Of a DNA stretch of 5,834 nucleotides, positions 1-4,524 are shown piece by piece. Every line of letters begins with the position of its first letter. The stretch's first letter is position 1. The notes beneath the pieces were generated by a model. That model saw only the letters and a list, made by a program, of their open reading frames with translations. It was not told the DNA's origin and did no database searches. Source of the stretch: Anaerolineae bacterium (GTDB taxonomy: Bacteria; Chloroflexota; Anaerolineae; UBA4142). The stretch lies in assembly GCA_026417715.1 (NCBI GenBank), contig JAOACU010000188.1:1-5834 (forward strand), given 5' to 3'. Position numbers and translations under genes: made by a program.

Positions 1-15
1 GTGTATAAGAGACAG
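1..15. other. Tn5/Nextera mosaic-end adapter remnant
   Basis: The window opens with GTGTATAAGAGACAG, which is identical to the last 15 bases of the 19-bp Tn5 mosaic end used in tagmentation libraries. It abuts the middle of a conserved coding sequence and puts an in-frame TAA (6-8) right before alanine racemase codons. That is what untrimmed adapter at a contig end looks like, so these bases should not be treated as genome sequence. A genuine Tn5 copy is very unlikely, because only 15 bases at the very edge match and no transposase follows. Confidence 0.93.
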
Positions 16-17
16 GG

Positions 18-959
18 GTGGTCTCGCTGGGCGAAGCGTTGGAATTGCGCGATGCACACATCACCGCGCCGATTCTCGTCACCGGCTATACTCCACCTGA
101 ACACGCGCGCCTTGCCGTCGAAAACGATGTGACCCTCACCGTGTTCACGCTCGATGTGGCGCGCGCGTTGGCAGATGCGGCACGCGCGCACCACACACGC
201 GCGCGTGTGCATCTCAAAGTGGATACAGGAATGTCGCGACTCGGCGTGTCGCCCGACGAGGCAGTGGCGTTCGCGCGCGCGGTGTGCGCGCTCGCGCACG
301 TCGAAATCGAAGGGGTGTACACGCACCTTGCCGCCGCCGATGTGTTGAACGAGTGGGGCAACGCATTCACACAAACCCAAGTGTCGGTGTTTCGTAACGT
401 GTTGCGCGCGCTCGAAGAGGCGGGCATTCGTCCACGCTATCGCCACTGCGCCAACAGTCCCGCGTTGTTGCGACTGCCCGAAACCCGCTTTAATCTTGTT
501 CGCAGTGGCATCTTGCTCTACGGACTCGATCCTGATCCTGACGTGCCGCGTCCTCCCGATTTTGTTCCCGCGCTCGCGTTCAAAGCGCGCGTCGCGCACG
601 TGCGCGACATTGCCGCGCAAACTTTTGTGGGCTATGGTGGTGCGTTTCGCGCGCCGCGCGCGATGCGTATCGCCATTGTCTCGGTGGGCTATGCCGATGG
701 CTATCGCCGCGCGCTGGCGAACAAGGGGCAAGTGCTCATTCGCGGCACGCGCGCGCCGATTATCGGACGCGTGTGTATGGATCAATGTTTCGCCGATGTG
801 ACGCACATCGAGGGAGTGCGCGCAGGCGACGAGGTGGTGCTCATCGGCAAGCAAGGCGCGGAGGAAATTCGCGCGGAGGAGGTTGCCGCATGGGCGGGGA
901 CCAACAATTACGAAATCATCACAACGATTAGCGCGCGCCTCGAACGACGGTATGGGTGA
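18..959 (+). CDS. alr: Alanine racemase, 5'-truncated at contig edge
   Basis: This PLP-dependent fold-type III enzyme interconverts L- and D-alanine in the cytoplasm, supplying D-Ala for peptidoglycan. The 313 visible residues cover most of the barrel and the whole C-terminal beta domain. Numbering from base 18, K67 in HLKVDTGMSRLG matches the carbamylated lysine of the Geobacillus enzyme and R74 its Arg136. R162 (FNLVRSGILLYGL) matches the PLP-pyridine arginine. Y206 (VGYGGAF) is the catalytic tyrosine (Tyr265), Y225 (GYADG) is Tyr284, exactly 19 residues later as in the reference, M254 (RVCMDQ) is Met312, and Y298 (NNYEIIT) is Tyr354. Roughly 60 N-terminal residues, including the PLP-binding lysine motif, are missing because the contig starts here. 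The GTG at 18 is an internal valine codon and not a real start. The gene ends in TGA and converges on the HEAT-repeat gene. Family assignment is secure. Alr versus a broad-specificity racemase cannot be settled from this fragment. Confidence 0.95.
   Translation: MVSLGEALELRDAHITAPILVTGYTPPEHARLAVENDVTLTVFTLDVARALADAARAHHTRARVHLKVDTGMSRLGVSPDEAVAFARAVCALAHVEIEGVYTHLAAADVLNEWGNAFTQTQVSVFRNVLRALEEAGIRPRYRHCANSPALLRLPETRFNLVRSGILLYGLDPDPDVPRPPDFVPALAFKARVAHVRDIAAQTFVGYGGAFRAPRAMRIAIVSVGYADGYRRALANKGQVLIRGTRAPIIGRVCMDQCFADVTHIEGVRAGDEVVLIGKQGAEEIRAEEVAAWAGTNNYEIITTISARLERRYG
192..212. other. 21-nt alternating pyrimidine-purine tract with 16-bp palindrome
   Basis: Inside alr, bases 192-212 alternate pyrimidine and purine without a break (CA/CG/TG steps). 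They contain a perfect 16-bp self-complementary core at 194-209, CACACGCGCGCGTGTG. Such tracts are the classic Z-DNA-prone type. Here the tract simply encodes ordinary alanine racemase residues (TRARVH) just before the conserved HLKVDTGM motif, so codon choice rather than function is the likely cause. Confidence 0.5.
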
Positions 960-962
960 CCA

Positions 963-1011
963 AAGACGAAAGACGAAGGACGAAGGTCTTTCGTCCTTCG
1001 TCCTTCGTCTT
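963..1011. repeat. Long hairpin of tandem 7-bp units between convergent genes
   Basis: The left arm 963-984 and the right arm 990-1011 are complementary over 22 positions with one mismatch, around a 5-nt loop (985-989). Each arm is three near-identical copies of a 7-bp unit of the type AAGACGA/AGGACGA. It starts 3 bp after the alr stop and sits about 40 bp beyond the HEAT gene stop, so either transcript would form a very stable stem. It may act as a bidirectional transcription barrier or 3'-end stabiliser. There is no T-run on either side, so it is not a standard intrinsic terminator. The adjoining 1016-1040 belongs to the repeat module noted below. Confidence 0.75.
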
Positions 1012-1015
1012 CCGT

Positions 1016-1040
1016 CCCTTCGGCTTCGCTCAGGGCAAGC
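1016..1040. repeat. Interspersed palindromic module, copy 1
   Basis: This copy consists of CCCTTCGGC (1016-1024), a 4-base spacer, then CTCAGGGCA (1029-1037). CCCT and AGGG at its ends are complementary. The same two blocks recur at 3612-3632 with a 3-base spacer. The 16-base stretch 1018-1033 is identical to 2155-2170. It looks like a REP-type intergenic repeat. The sequence continues as a polypyrimidine-rich stretch into the stop codon region of the HEAT gene. Confidence 0.65.
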
Positions 1041-1052
1041 CTCCGTCCTCCG

Positions 1053-1979
1053 TCAATTCTTGGAGAACGTTCCCGTATCCGCATCCCACACGTCGGGAAA
1101 AGTGGAACCGACAAACGACTCTTCCAAATCCTCCGCTTCCATCATCTCCTCGAATTGGTTGAACATCAACCACTCTTCCAAAGCATCGCGCGCCACATCG
1201 CGCACATCGCGGTCGCGCGCGCGGGCGAGTTTTTCGAGGACGGGAAGAGCGCGCGGATCGCCCGTTTCTCCCAACGCGTAGATGGCGAGCAAACGGAGTG
1301 GCTTGCGTACGCCTTTGCGCGTGGCAAGTTCGATGAGCGTTTCGGTTGCCTCGGTGATGCCGAGTTCACCCGCGGCGCGCACGGCTTCATACTGAATTTG
1401 CGCATCGGGGCTGTGCAATTCGGCGAGGATGTACTTGTCCCAACGTTGATGCCCGTGCCGCGCCATCGCAAACAGCGCGCTCACTTTCATTCGACGATCG
1501 GGATGATGATACGCCCACTCGATCAAATCTTCGACGGCAGGATCACCGCTCCGAAATGCGAGCGCTTCGATGGCATAACGACGCACGGTGAGTGGCTCAT
1601 CGGGATCGTGCGCAAGGCGAAAGAGAAACTCGGTGACACGCTCATAGTCTTCAGGCGTAATTTCATCTTCCCAAACGTCCACCCAATCGTCCAAGCGCGC
1701 TTGCTCGCCCTCGTACACATAGCGTCCCAACACCGAAACCGCGTGTGCGCGCACGTCCACGTGCGGATCATCGGTGGCAAGGCGCATCAACACGTTGATC
1801 CAGCGTGTATCAGGATCGTTCCACAGACACGCGATTGCTTCGGCGCGCACTTCGGCATCGGGGTCTTGCAACAACGCTTGCAACAATTTGAGCGCGTGCT
1901 TGTCGAACGGGCGATAGCCCTCTTCTAAATCCGCCAAGTAGGCAAGTTTCGCGCGCTTGGACATTCGGGTCACAGCCAT
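1053..1979 (-). CDS. HEAT-repeat protein of unknown function
   Basis: This 308-aa, probably cytoplasmic protein has no signal peptide or membrane segment. It is almost entirely made of HEAT/PBS-lyase-like helical repeats. About seven can be seen from the recurring LL..L.DPD..VR..A...L pattern, at residues 29-53, 60-88, 114-142, 148-176, 180-206, 210-241 and 244-272. The clearest are DPDAEVRAEAIACLW, DDPHVDVRAHAVSVLG and ARDRDVRDVARDALEEW. The C-terminus is a strongly acidic tail (about 277-288, EEMMEAEDLEES) followed by a short non-repeat end. HEAT arrays are scaffolds for protein-protein contacts, so a partner-binding role is likely but no specific function can be named. The chosen ATG at 1979 has AGGAG 11 nt upstream (1991-1995). 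A TTG at 2003 would lie upstream of that ribosome-binding site, and an ATG at 1964 is a second possibility. It lies downstream of the aldolase/phosphatase gene on the same strand, but a 343-bp fold-back-containing gap separates them. Confidence 0.85.
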   Translation of the reverse strand: MAVTRMSKRAKLAYLADLEEGYRPFDKHALKLLQALLQDPDAEVRAEAIACLWNDPDTRWINVLMRLATDDPHVDVRAHAVSVLGRYVYEGEQARLDDWVDVWEDEITPEDYERVTEFLFRLAHDPDEPLTVRRYAIEALAFRSGDPAVEDLIEWAYHHPDRRMKVSALFAMARHGHQRWDKYILAELHSPDAQIQYEAVRAAGELGITEATETLIELATRKGVRKPLRLLAIYALGETGDPRALPVLEKLARARDRDVRDVARDALEEWLMFNQFEEMMEAEDLEESFVGSTFPDVWDADTGTFSKN

Positions 1980-1990
1980 ACAGTCTCGTT

Positions 1991-1995
1991 CTCCT
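1991..1995 (-). promoter_or_regulatory. Ribosome-binding site of HEAT-repeat gene
   Basis: AGGAG on the minus strand lies 11 nt before the ATG at 1979 and 22 nt before the ATG at 1964. It falls inside the reading frame if the upstream TTG at 2003 were used. It therefore favours 1979 as the start. Confidence 0.6.
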
Positions 1996-2032
1996 AACAA
2001 CAAACGTAACTGCTCCGTCTTGCTAGATTTCA

Positions 2033-2264
2033 GCCATAGAGCATACAGAGATCACAGAGAAATTTTTGGTGGTGCTACAAAAGTAATGCTGGTAAGGCAA
2101 TGTGTCACGCTGAGCGTAGCGAAGCGTCTCGCAAAGTGGTTTGCGAGATTCTTGCTTCGGCTTCGCTCAGCACCGCAAAAGACGCGCCTCAGAATGACAC
2201 CCTCAGCATTACTTTTTGATCACTACCGAAATTTTTTCCCTGTGTTCTCTGTGACCCCTGTGGC
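2033..2264. repeat. Approximately 230-bp fold-back (nested inverted repeat) element
   Basis: Almost the whole gap between the two minus-strand genes is one imperfect palindrome. The outer arms (about 2033-2075 and 2222-2264) pair GCCATAGAG...CACAGAGAAA with its diverged complement. Then 2079-2091 is perfectly complementary to 2204-2216 (AAAAGTAATGCTG), 2102-2114 pairs with 2188-2200 (11 of 13), and 2110-2126 pairs with 2154-2171 with a small bulge. The centre is a perfect 9-bp hairpin, 2127-2135/2140-2148, with loop GTGG. There is no open frame that looks like a transposase, so it resembles a MITE or REP-type intergenic element. If the aldolase/phosphatase transcript reads through, the fold-back would lie in the mRNA ahead of the HEAT gene. 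Outer arms are more diverged than the 13-bp block. Confidence 0.75.
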
Positions 2265-2322
2265 ATACGTGAGTAGTTACCGACTAATTCTATTTTATCA
2301 CGATTGATGGTTTTTGCCAACC

Positions 2323-3417
2323 TCACAACTTTTCCCAACGTCCCTCCACTTTTTTCATCACTTGCGGCAACGAGGTGTACTCCATCTCTTCGAGGGGCAA
2401 GCGATGCGGCTCGAACGGTCCGTGACGACGCAAATGATCGGCGAGGAGATTGGCTTCGCGACGCGCCTCGTCCCACGAAGGATCATCGAACATATCGCGC
2501 GGACCGACGAGTTTACCATCGTTCAGTTGAAAGCCCAGACAAATCACGCGCGGTGGTCCATCGAATCGCGAGGGCGTGGCTTGCTTTTGCGCGACCGGCA
2601 TCAGCGGACCATAGTGCGAGCCGCGCATCCATCCTTCGATGATCCAAGGATAGCGGAATGGCTCGAGCACTTCGCCAATCGCCGGAAATTGATGTTGCGA
2701 TCGCACGATGAGCACTGGATCGTCCTTGCCGACGTACTTGCCGGCGATGAGCGACAAGCGTTCGGTCGAAGAGACCGCACCGATACTACCATCGAAGCGT
2801 GAAAAGACGTGCTTGACGGTAAAGCGACTCGGTGTGCCGATGAACATCAAGAGGTCGTACATTTCTTCGGGGGTATCGAAGAAAATCTTTTTGTGCTCAC
2901 GAATGTCGTGCACCTCAAAGCGAAAGCCCTGATGAAGCGATGGTGAAATGATCAGCCCTGCGGTGTTGAACGGATCCACGAACATTTTGAACAGTGGCAA
3001 GTTCCACGATCCCGCCGAGGTCTTGTCCGCCATAAAAATCAGAACGGGTTCGGAGGTGCGTTCCTCGAATTCCATCTCGGCGACGCCAGGACCTTGTCCT
3101 TTGACGTTCCCCGAAAACGCATCGGTGAGCAAGTCTTGCCCCGCGCCGTACAGTTTGAGTTGTTTGGCAACCTGAGTGCCTGTGGCAAAGGTGTCCCACG
3201 CGAGGCGATGAATGGCGGCATTGTCCACGCCTTGCGTGTGGGTCAGAATCAACTGCAAATCATCGCCGCACGCGGTCACATAGTAATCAATGATTTGCCC
3301 ATTCTGCTGGGCAACCGCAAGACTCGCGCGCGCCGATTCTTCCAGCGCGGGATGAATGGCAGAATGCCCCACCCAACCGCCGATGTCGGCTTTGATCACG
3401 CTCAGTGTGACCCTCAT
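2323..3417 (-). CDS. fbp: Bifunctional fructose-1,6-bisphosphate aldolase/phosphatase (archaeal type)
   Basis: This cytoplasmic gluconeogenic enzyme joins glyceraldehyde-3-phosphate and DHAP to fructose-1,6-bisphosphate and then dephosphorylates it to fructose-6-phosphate in one active site (FBPase class V, FBPA/P). It is full length at 364 aa. The family signatures are all present: IKADIGGWVGH (D11, H18), TACGDDLQL (D52, D53), LYGAGQDLL (Y90, Q94), VAEMEFEER, FMADKT (D131), STERLSLIAGKYVGKDDPVLI, GWMRGSHYGPLMPV, RFDGPPRV and HGPFEPHRLP. K231 with Y228 and D232/D233 matches the Schiff-base lysine and neighbouring catalytic residues of the Thermoproteus enzyme (K232, Y228, D233), allowing for a one-residue offset. 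The acidic residues would bind Mg2+. The start ATG at 3417 has AAGGAG 7 nt upstream. The enzyme type is common in archaea and deep-branching bacteria and implies an irreversible, gluconeogenesis-directed FBP step. No aldolase or phosphofructokinase gene is visible beside it. Confidence 0.97.
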   Translation of the reverse strand: MRVTLSVIKADIGGWVGHSAIHPALEESARASLAVAQQNGQIIDYYVTACGDDLQLILTHTQGVDNAAIHRLAWDTFATGTQVAKQLKLYGAGQDLLTDAFSGNVKGQGPGVAEMEFEERTSEPVLIFMADKTSAGSWNLPLFKMFVDPFNTAGLIISPSLHQGFRFEVHDIREHKKIFFDTPEEMYDLLMFIGTPSRFTVKHVFSRFDGSIGAVSSTERLSLIAGKYVGKDDPVLIVRSQHQFPAIGEVLEPFRYPWIIEGWMRGSHYGPLMPVAQKQATPSRFDGPPRVICLGFQLNDGKLVGPRDMFDDPSWDEARREANLLADHLRRHGPFEPHRLPLEEMEYTSLPQVMKKVEGRWEKL

Positions 3418-3439
3418 TTTTTCACTCCTTTGTGAAAAA
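3418..3439 (-). promoter_or_regulatory. Hairpin presenting the fbp Shine-Dalgarno in its loop
   Basis: On the minus strand the arms TTTTTCAC (3439-3432) and GTGAAAAA (3425-3418) are perfectly complementary over 8 bp around a 6-nt loop AAAGGA. The second arm ends directly at the ATG. The Shine-Dalgarno core (AAGGAG, 3425-3430) therefore occupies the loop and its closing base. It could be a protein-binding dyad or a structure that tunes initiation. The stem is mostly A:T, so it is weak as RNA. Confidence 0.5.
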
Positions 3440-3448
3440 TTTTGCTCC

Positions 3449-3472
3449 GCATCCCCAACGCAATAGGGATGC
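3449..3472 (-). promoter_or_regulatory. Small hairpin in the fbp 5' leader
   Basis: GCATCCC (3449-3455) and GGGATGC (3466-3472) form a perfect 7-bp stem with a 10-nt loop. It lies between the likely fbp promoter and the ribosome-binding site, so it would be in the untranslated leader. No match to a known riboswitch is recognised. Confidence 0.4.
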
Positions 3473-3485
3473 CCTTCCTCTTGTT

Positions 3486-3514
3486 ATCATACACCGAACG
3501 TGTCTCGGATGCAA
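3486..3514 (-). promoter_or_regulatory. Candidate promoter of fbp
   Basis: On the minus strand TATGAT (3491-3486) matches five of six -10 consensus bases. It is preceded at exactly 17 bp by a poor -35 (TTGCAT, 3514-3509, only the TTG matching). It would give a leader of about 60 nt. It is the best candidate in this stretch, but the weak -35 means it may depend on an activator or be wrong. Confidence 0.4.
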
Positions 3515-3539
3515 GTGGAACAAGGGCTAGGGCTGGTGA

Positions 3540-3740
3540 AGTCGGTGTTGGCGACTGGAGAGACGCGTCGGCGACGCGTCTGTACTCGCCGCGACAACGA
3601 CCCCAAGTCCGCCCTTCGGCGGACTCAGGGCAGACTCTTCGCGGGCTAGATTTGCCGACGTGGGCTTTGCCGTGAGTTTAGCCGAACGGTCGGCTTCGGG
3701 TAGTTGTTGCCGTGATGGATTCGCTTCGCTCACCACAAGA
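3540..3740. repeat. Cluster of GC-rich palindromes in divergent intergenic region
   Basis: Several short perfect inverted repeats are packed together. AGACGCGTC/GACGCGTCT lies at 3561-3569/3573-3581 (9 bp, 3-nt loop). AGTCCGCC/GGCGGACT lies at 3606-3613/3618-3625 (8 bp, 4-nt loop). AGCCGA/TCGGCT lies at 3680-3685/3690-3695. The block 3612-3632 is a second copy of the CCCTTCGGC...CTCAGGGCA module, and 3720-3732 resembles its TTCGGCTTCGCTCA part with one base missing. Nothing here looks coding: the short open frames are low-complexity Arg/Ser/Pro readings of the repeats. It is best described as an accumulation of REP-like elements between two divergent transcription units. Confidence 0.65.
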
Positions 3741-3785
3741 TTTATTCGCCTGTCAATAGACTTTGCACCTGCCCTGATGTTAGAT

Positions 3786-3814
3786 TTGACACATATCATT
3801 TGTTAGTGTATAAT
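3786..3814 (+). promoter_or_regulatory. Consensus sigma-70 promoter of the feo operon
   Basis: TTGACA (3786-3791) and TATAAT (3809-3814) both match the housekeeping sigma consensus perfectly, separated by the optimal 17 bp. Transcription would start near 3821, giving a leader of about 35 nt before the regulator gene. The local sequence is AT-rich, in sharp contrast to the GC-rich palindromes just upstream. A promoter this strong ahead of an iron-uptake operon implies that it is held down by a repressor. Confidence 0.85.
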
Positions 3815-3818
3815 AACA
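3801..3818. promoter_or_regulatory. Putative operator overlapping the -10 box
   Basis: TGTTA (3801-3805) and TAACA (3814-3818) form an 18-bp dyad in which seven of nine base pairs are symmetrical. The dyad covers the -10 box. Three direct TTAG words also occur at 3780-3783, 3803-3806 and 3819-3822; TTAG is the half-site core of known DtxR/IdeR operators. Binding here would block RNA polymerase. The adjacent DtxR-family gene makes autoregulation by iron the obvious hypothesis. The match to the C. diphtheriae DtxR consensus is only partial. Confidence 0.4.
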
Positions 3819-3841
3819 TTAGATATTCACTCCAACTTATC

Positions 3842-3846
3842 AGGAG
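3842..3846 (+). promoter_or_regulatory. Ribosome-binding site of the DtxR-family gene
   Basis: AGGAG lies 9 nt before the ATG at 3856 and supports that start. Confidence 0.75.
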
Positions 3847-3855
3847 TATCTGCCA

Positions 3856-4524
3856 ATGCCATCAACCCCCAGTCCTCGCGAGAGTATGGAGATGATTCTG
3901 CTGACCCTGGCGCGCGCTGAAGAAAGGGGTACTGTGCTCACAGCCGAAACGCTCGCGCGCGAGTGGCAAGACACCAGCGAATCTCTGCTTCAAACTCTAC
4001 GCGACCAATCGCTTATCACCCAGAATGCGCGTGGCGTACTCACGCTCACTCCCAGTGGACGTGAACGTGCGCGCGCGTTGTTGCGACACCATCGTCTCGT
4101 CGAACAGCATGCGACCCAAGTGTTGGGACTCGATTGGACGCGCGCTCACGAACACGCCGACCAGATAGAGCATCACATCTCCGCCGAAGAAGCCGATGCG
4201 TTGGCGGATCAATTGGGACATCCCATCACCTGTCCACACGGGAATCCGATTCCAAGCACAACGCGCGAAGAGACGTCCTCGGAGGCACTGGTCTCACTTG
4301 CTACGTGTCCCGCGCGGACGCGCGGCGTCATTGCACGCATCAATGCAGAGACGACAGAGGCATTGCATCATCTTGCAACCCTGGGACTACTTCCTAACGT
4401 TACTCTCGTTGTCGAACATCAAGCCCCATTCGGTGGACCTGTACTTGTGCGTGTTGGACATTCTCATTATGCGCTAGGGCGTGATCTGGCACAACGTATC
4501 TGGATCAAAACGGAGACAACCTGA
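3856..4524 (+). CDS. DtxR/IdeR-family metal-dependent regulator with C-terminal FeoA-like domain
   Basis: This is a 222-aa predicted iron-sensing transcriptional repressor. Residues 10-70 form a winged helix-turn-helix domain and 71-133 the metal-binding/dimerisation domain (RHHRLVEQ, AHEHADQIEHHIS, GHPITCPHGNPIP). Residues about 143-218 form an SH3-like FeoA domain (ARTRGVIARI, HHLATLGLLPN, APFGGPVLVRVG, YALGRDLAQRIWI). Metal ligands line up with DtxR in number and position: H79, E83, H98, E105 and H106 are all kept. DtxR Cys102 is Asp here (D102), and M13 aligns with Met10. The stretch LAREWQDTSESLLQTLRDQSLI is three residues shorter than usual through the recognition helix, so DNA specificity may differ. 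The gene follows a consensus promoter with an overlapping dyad and overlaps feoB by one base (TGATG). It probably senses Fe2+ and represses its own operon; Mn2+ sensing is an alternative. There is no separate feoA, so the fused domain might also serve FeoB. That last point is inference. Confidence 0.92.
   Translation: MPSTPSPRESMEMILLTLARAEERGTVLTAETLAREWQDTSESLLQTLRDQSLITQNARGVLTLTPSGRERARALLRHHRLVEQHATQVLGLDWTRAHEHADQIEHHISAEEADALADQLGHPITCPHGNPIPSTTREETSSEALVSLATCPARTRGVIARINAETTEALHHLATLGLLPNVTLVVEHQAPFGGPVLVRVGHSHYALGRDLAQRIWIKTETT
4512..4515 (+). promoter_or_regulatory. Ribosome-binding site of feoB inside the regulator gene
   Basis: GGAG lies 8 nt before the feoB ATG at 4524, within the last codons of the regulator gene. 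Together with the TGATG stop/start overlap this indicates translational coupling. Confidence 0.65.

Noticed and set aside
18..20. GTG as a genuine start codon for alanine racemase
   Set aside because: The family needs about 60 more N-terminal residues with the PLP lysine. Upstream sequence is adapter, so this GTG is an internal valine codon.
963..1011. CRISPR-like or VNTR array
   Set aside because: The units are 7 bp, contiguous, only three per arm and inverted between arms, with no spacers.
963..1011. Canonical rho-independent terminator
   Set aside because: The stem is strong but no run of T follows on either strand, so it was recorded as a hairpin repeat instead.
883..1281. Open frames running across the 960-1052 spacer on both strands
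   Set aside because: Their translations are Arg/Ser/Phe/Val-rich readings of the tandem hairpin and module, with no conserved domain. They overlap the ends of both real genes.
1155..1928. A 257-codon open frame on the + strand opposite the HEAT gene
   Set aside because: It is fully antisense to a clear repeat protein with a ribosome-binding site. Its translation shows no family pattern and it has no own ribosome-binding site. Long antisense frames are expected with this codon bias.
2041..2060. Promoter for the HEAT gene within the left fold-back arm (TATGCT on the minus strand)
   Set aside because: No acceptable -35 lies 16-18 bp upstream, and the sequence is explained by the inverted repeat.
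2304..2802. Open frames on the + strand opposite the aldolase/phosphatase gene
   Set aside because: They lie antisense to a strongly conserved enzyme and have no recognisable domain or ribosome-binding site.
3442..3799. Small proteins encoded in the divergent intergenic region (77 and 90 codons)
   Set aside because: Their sequences are readings of the palindrome cluster, they lack ribosome-binding sites, and neither resembles a protein family.
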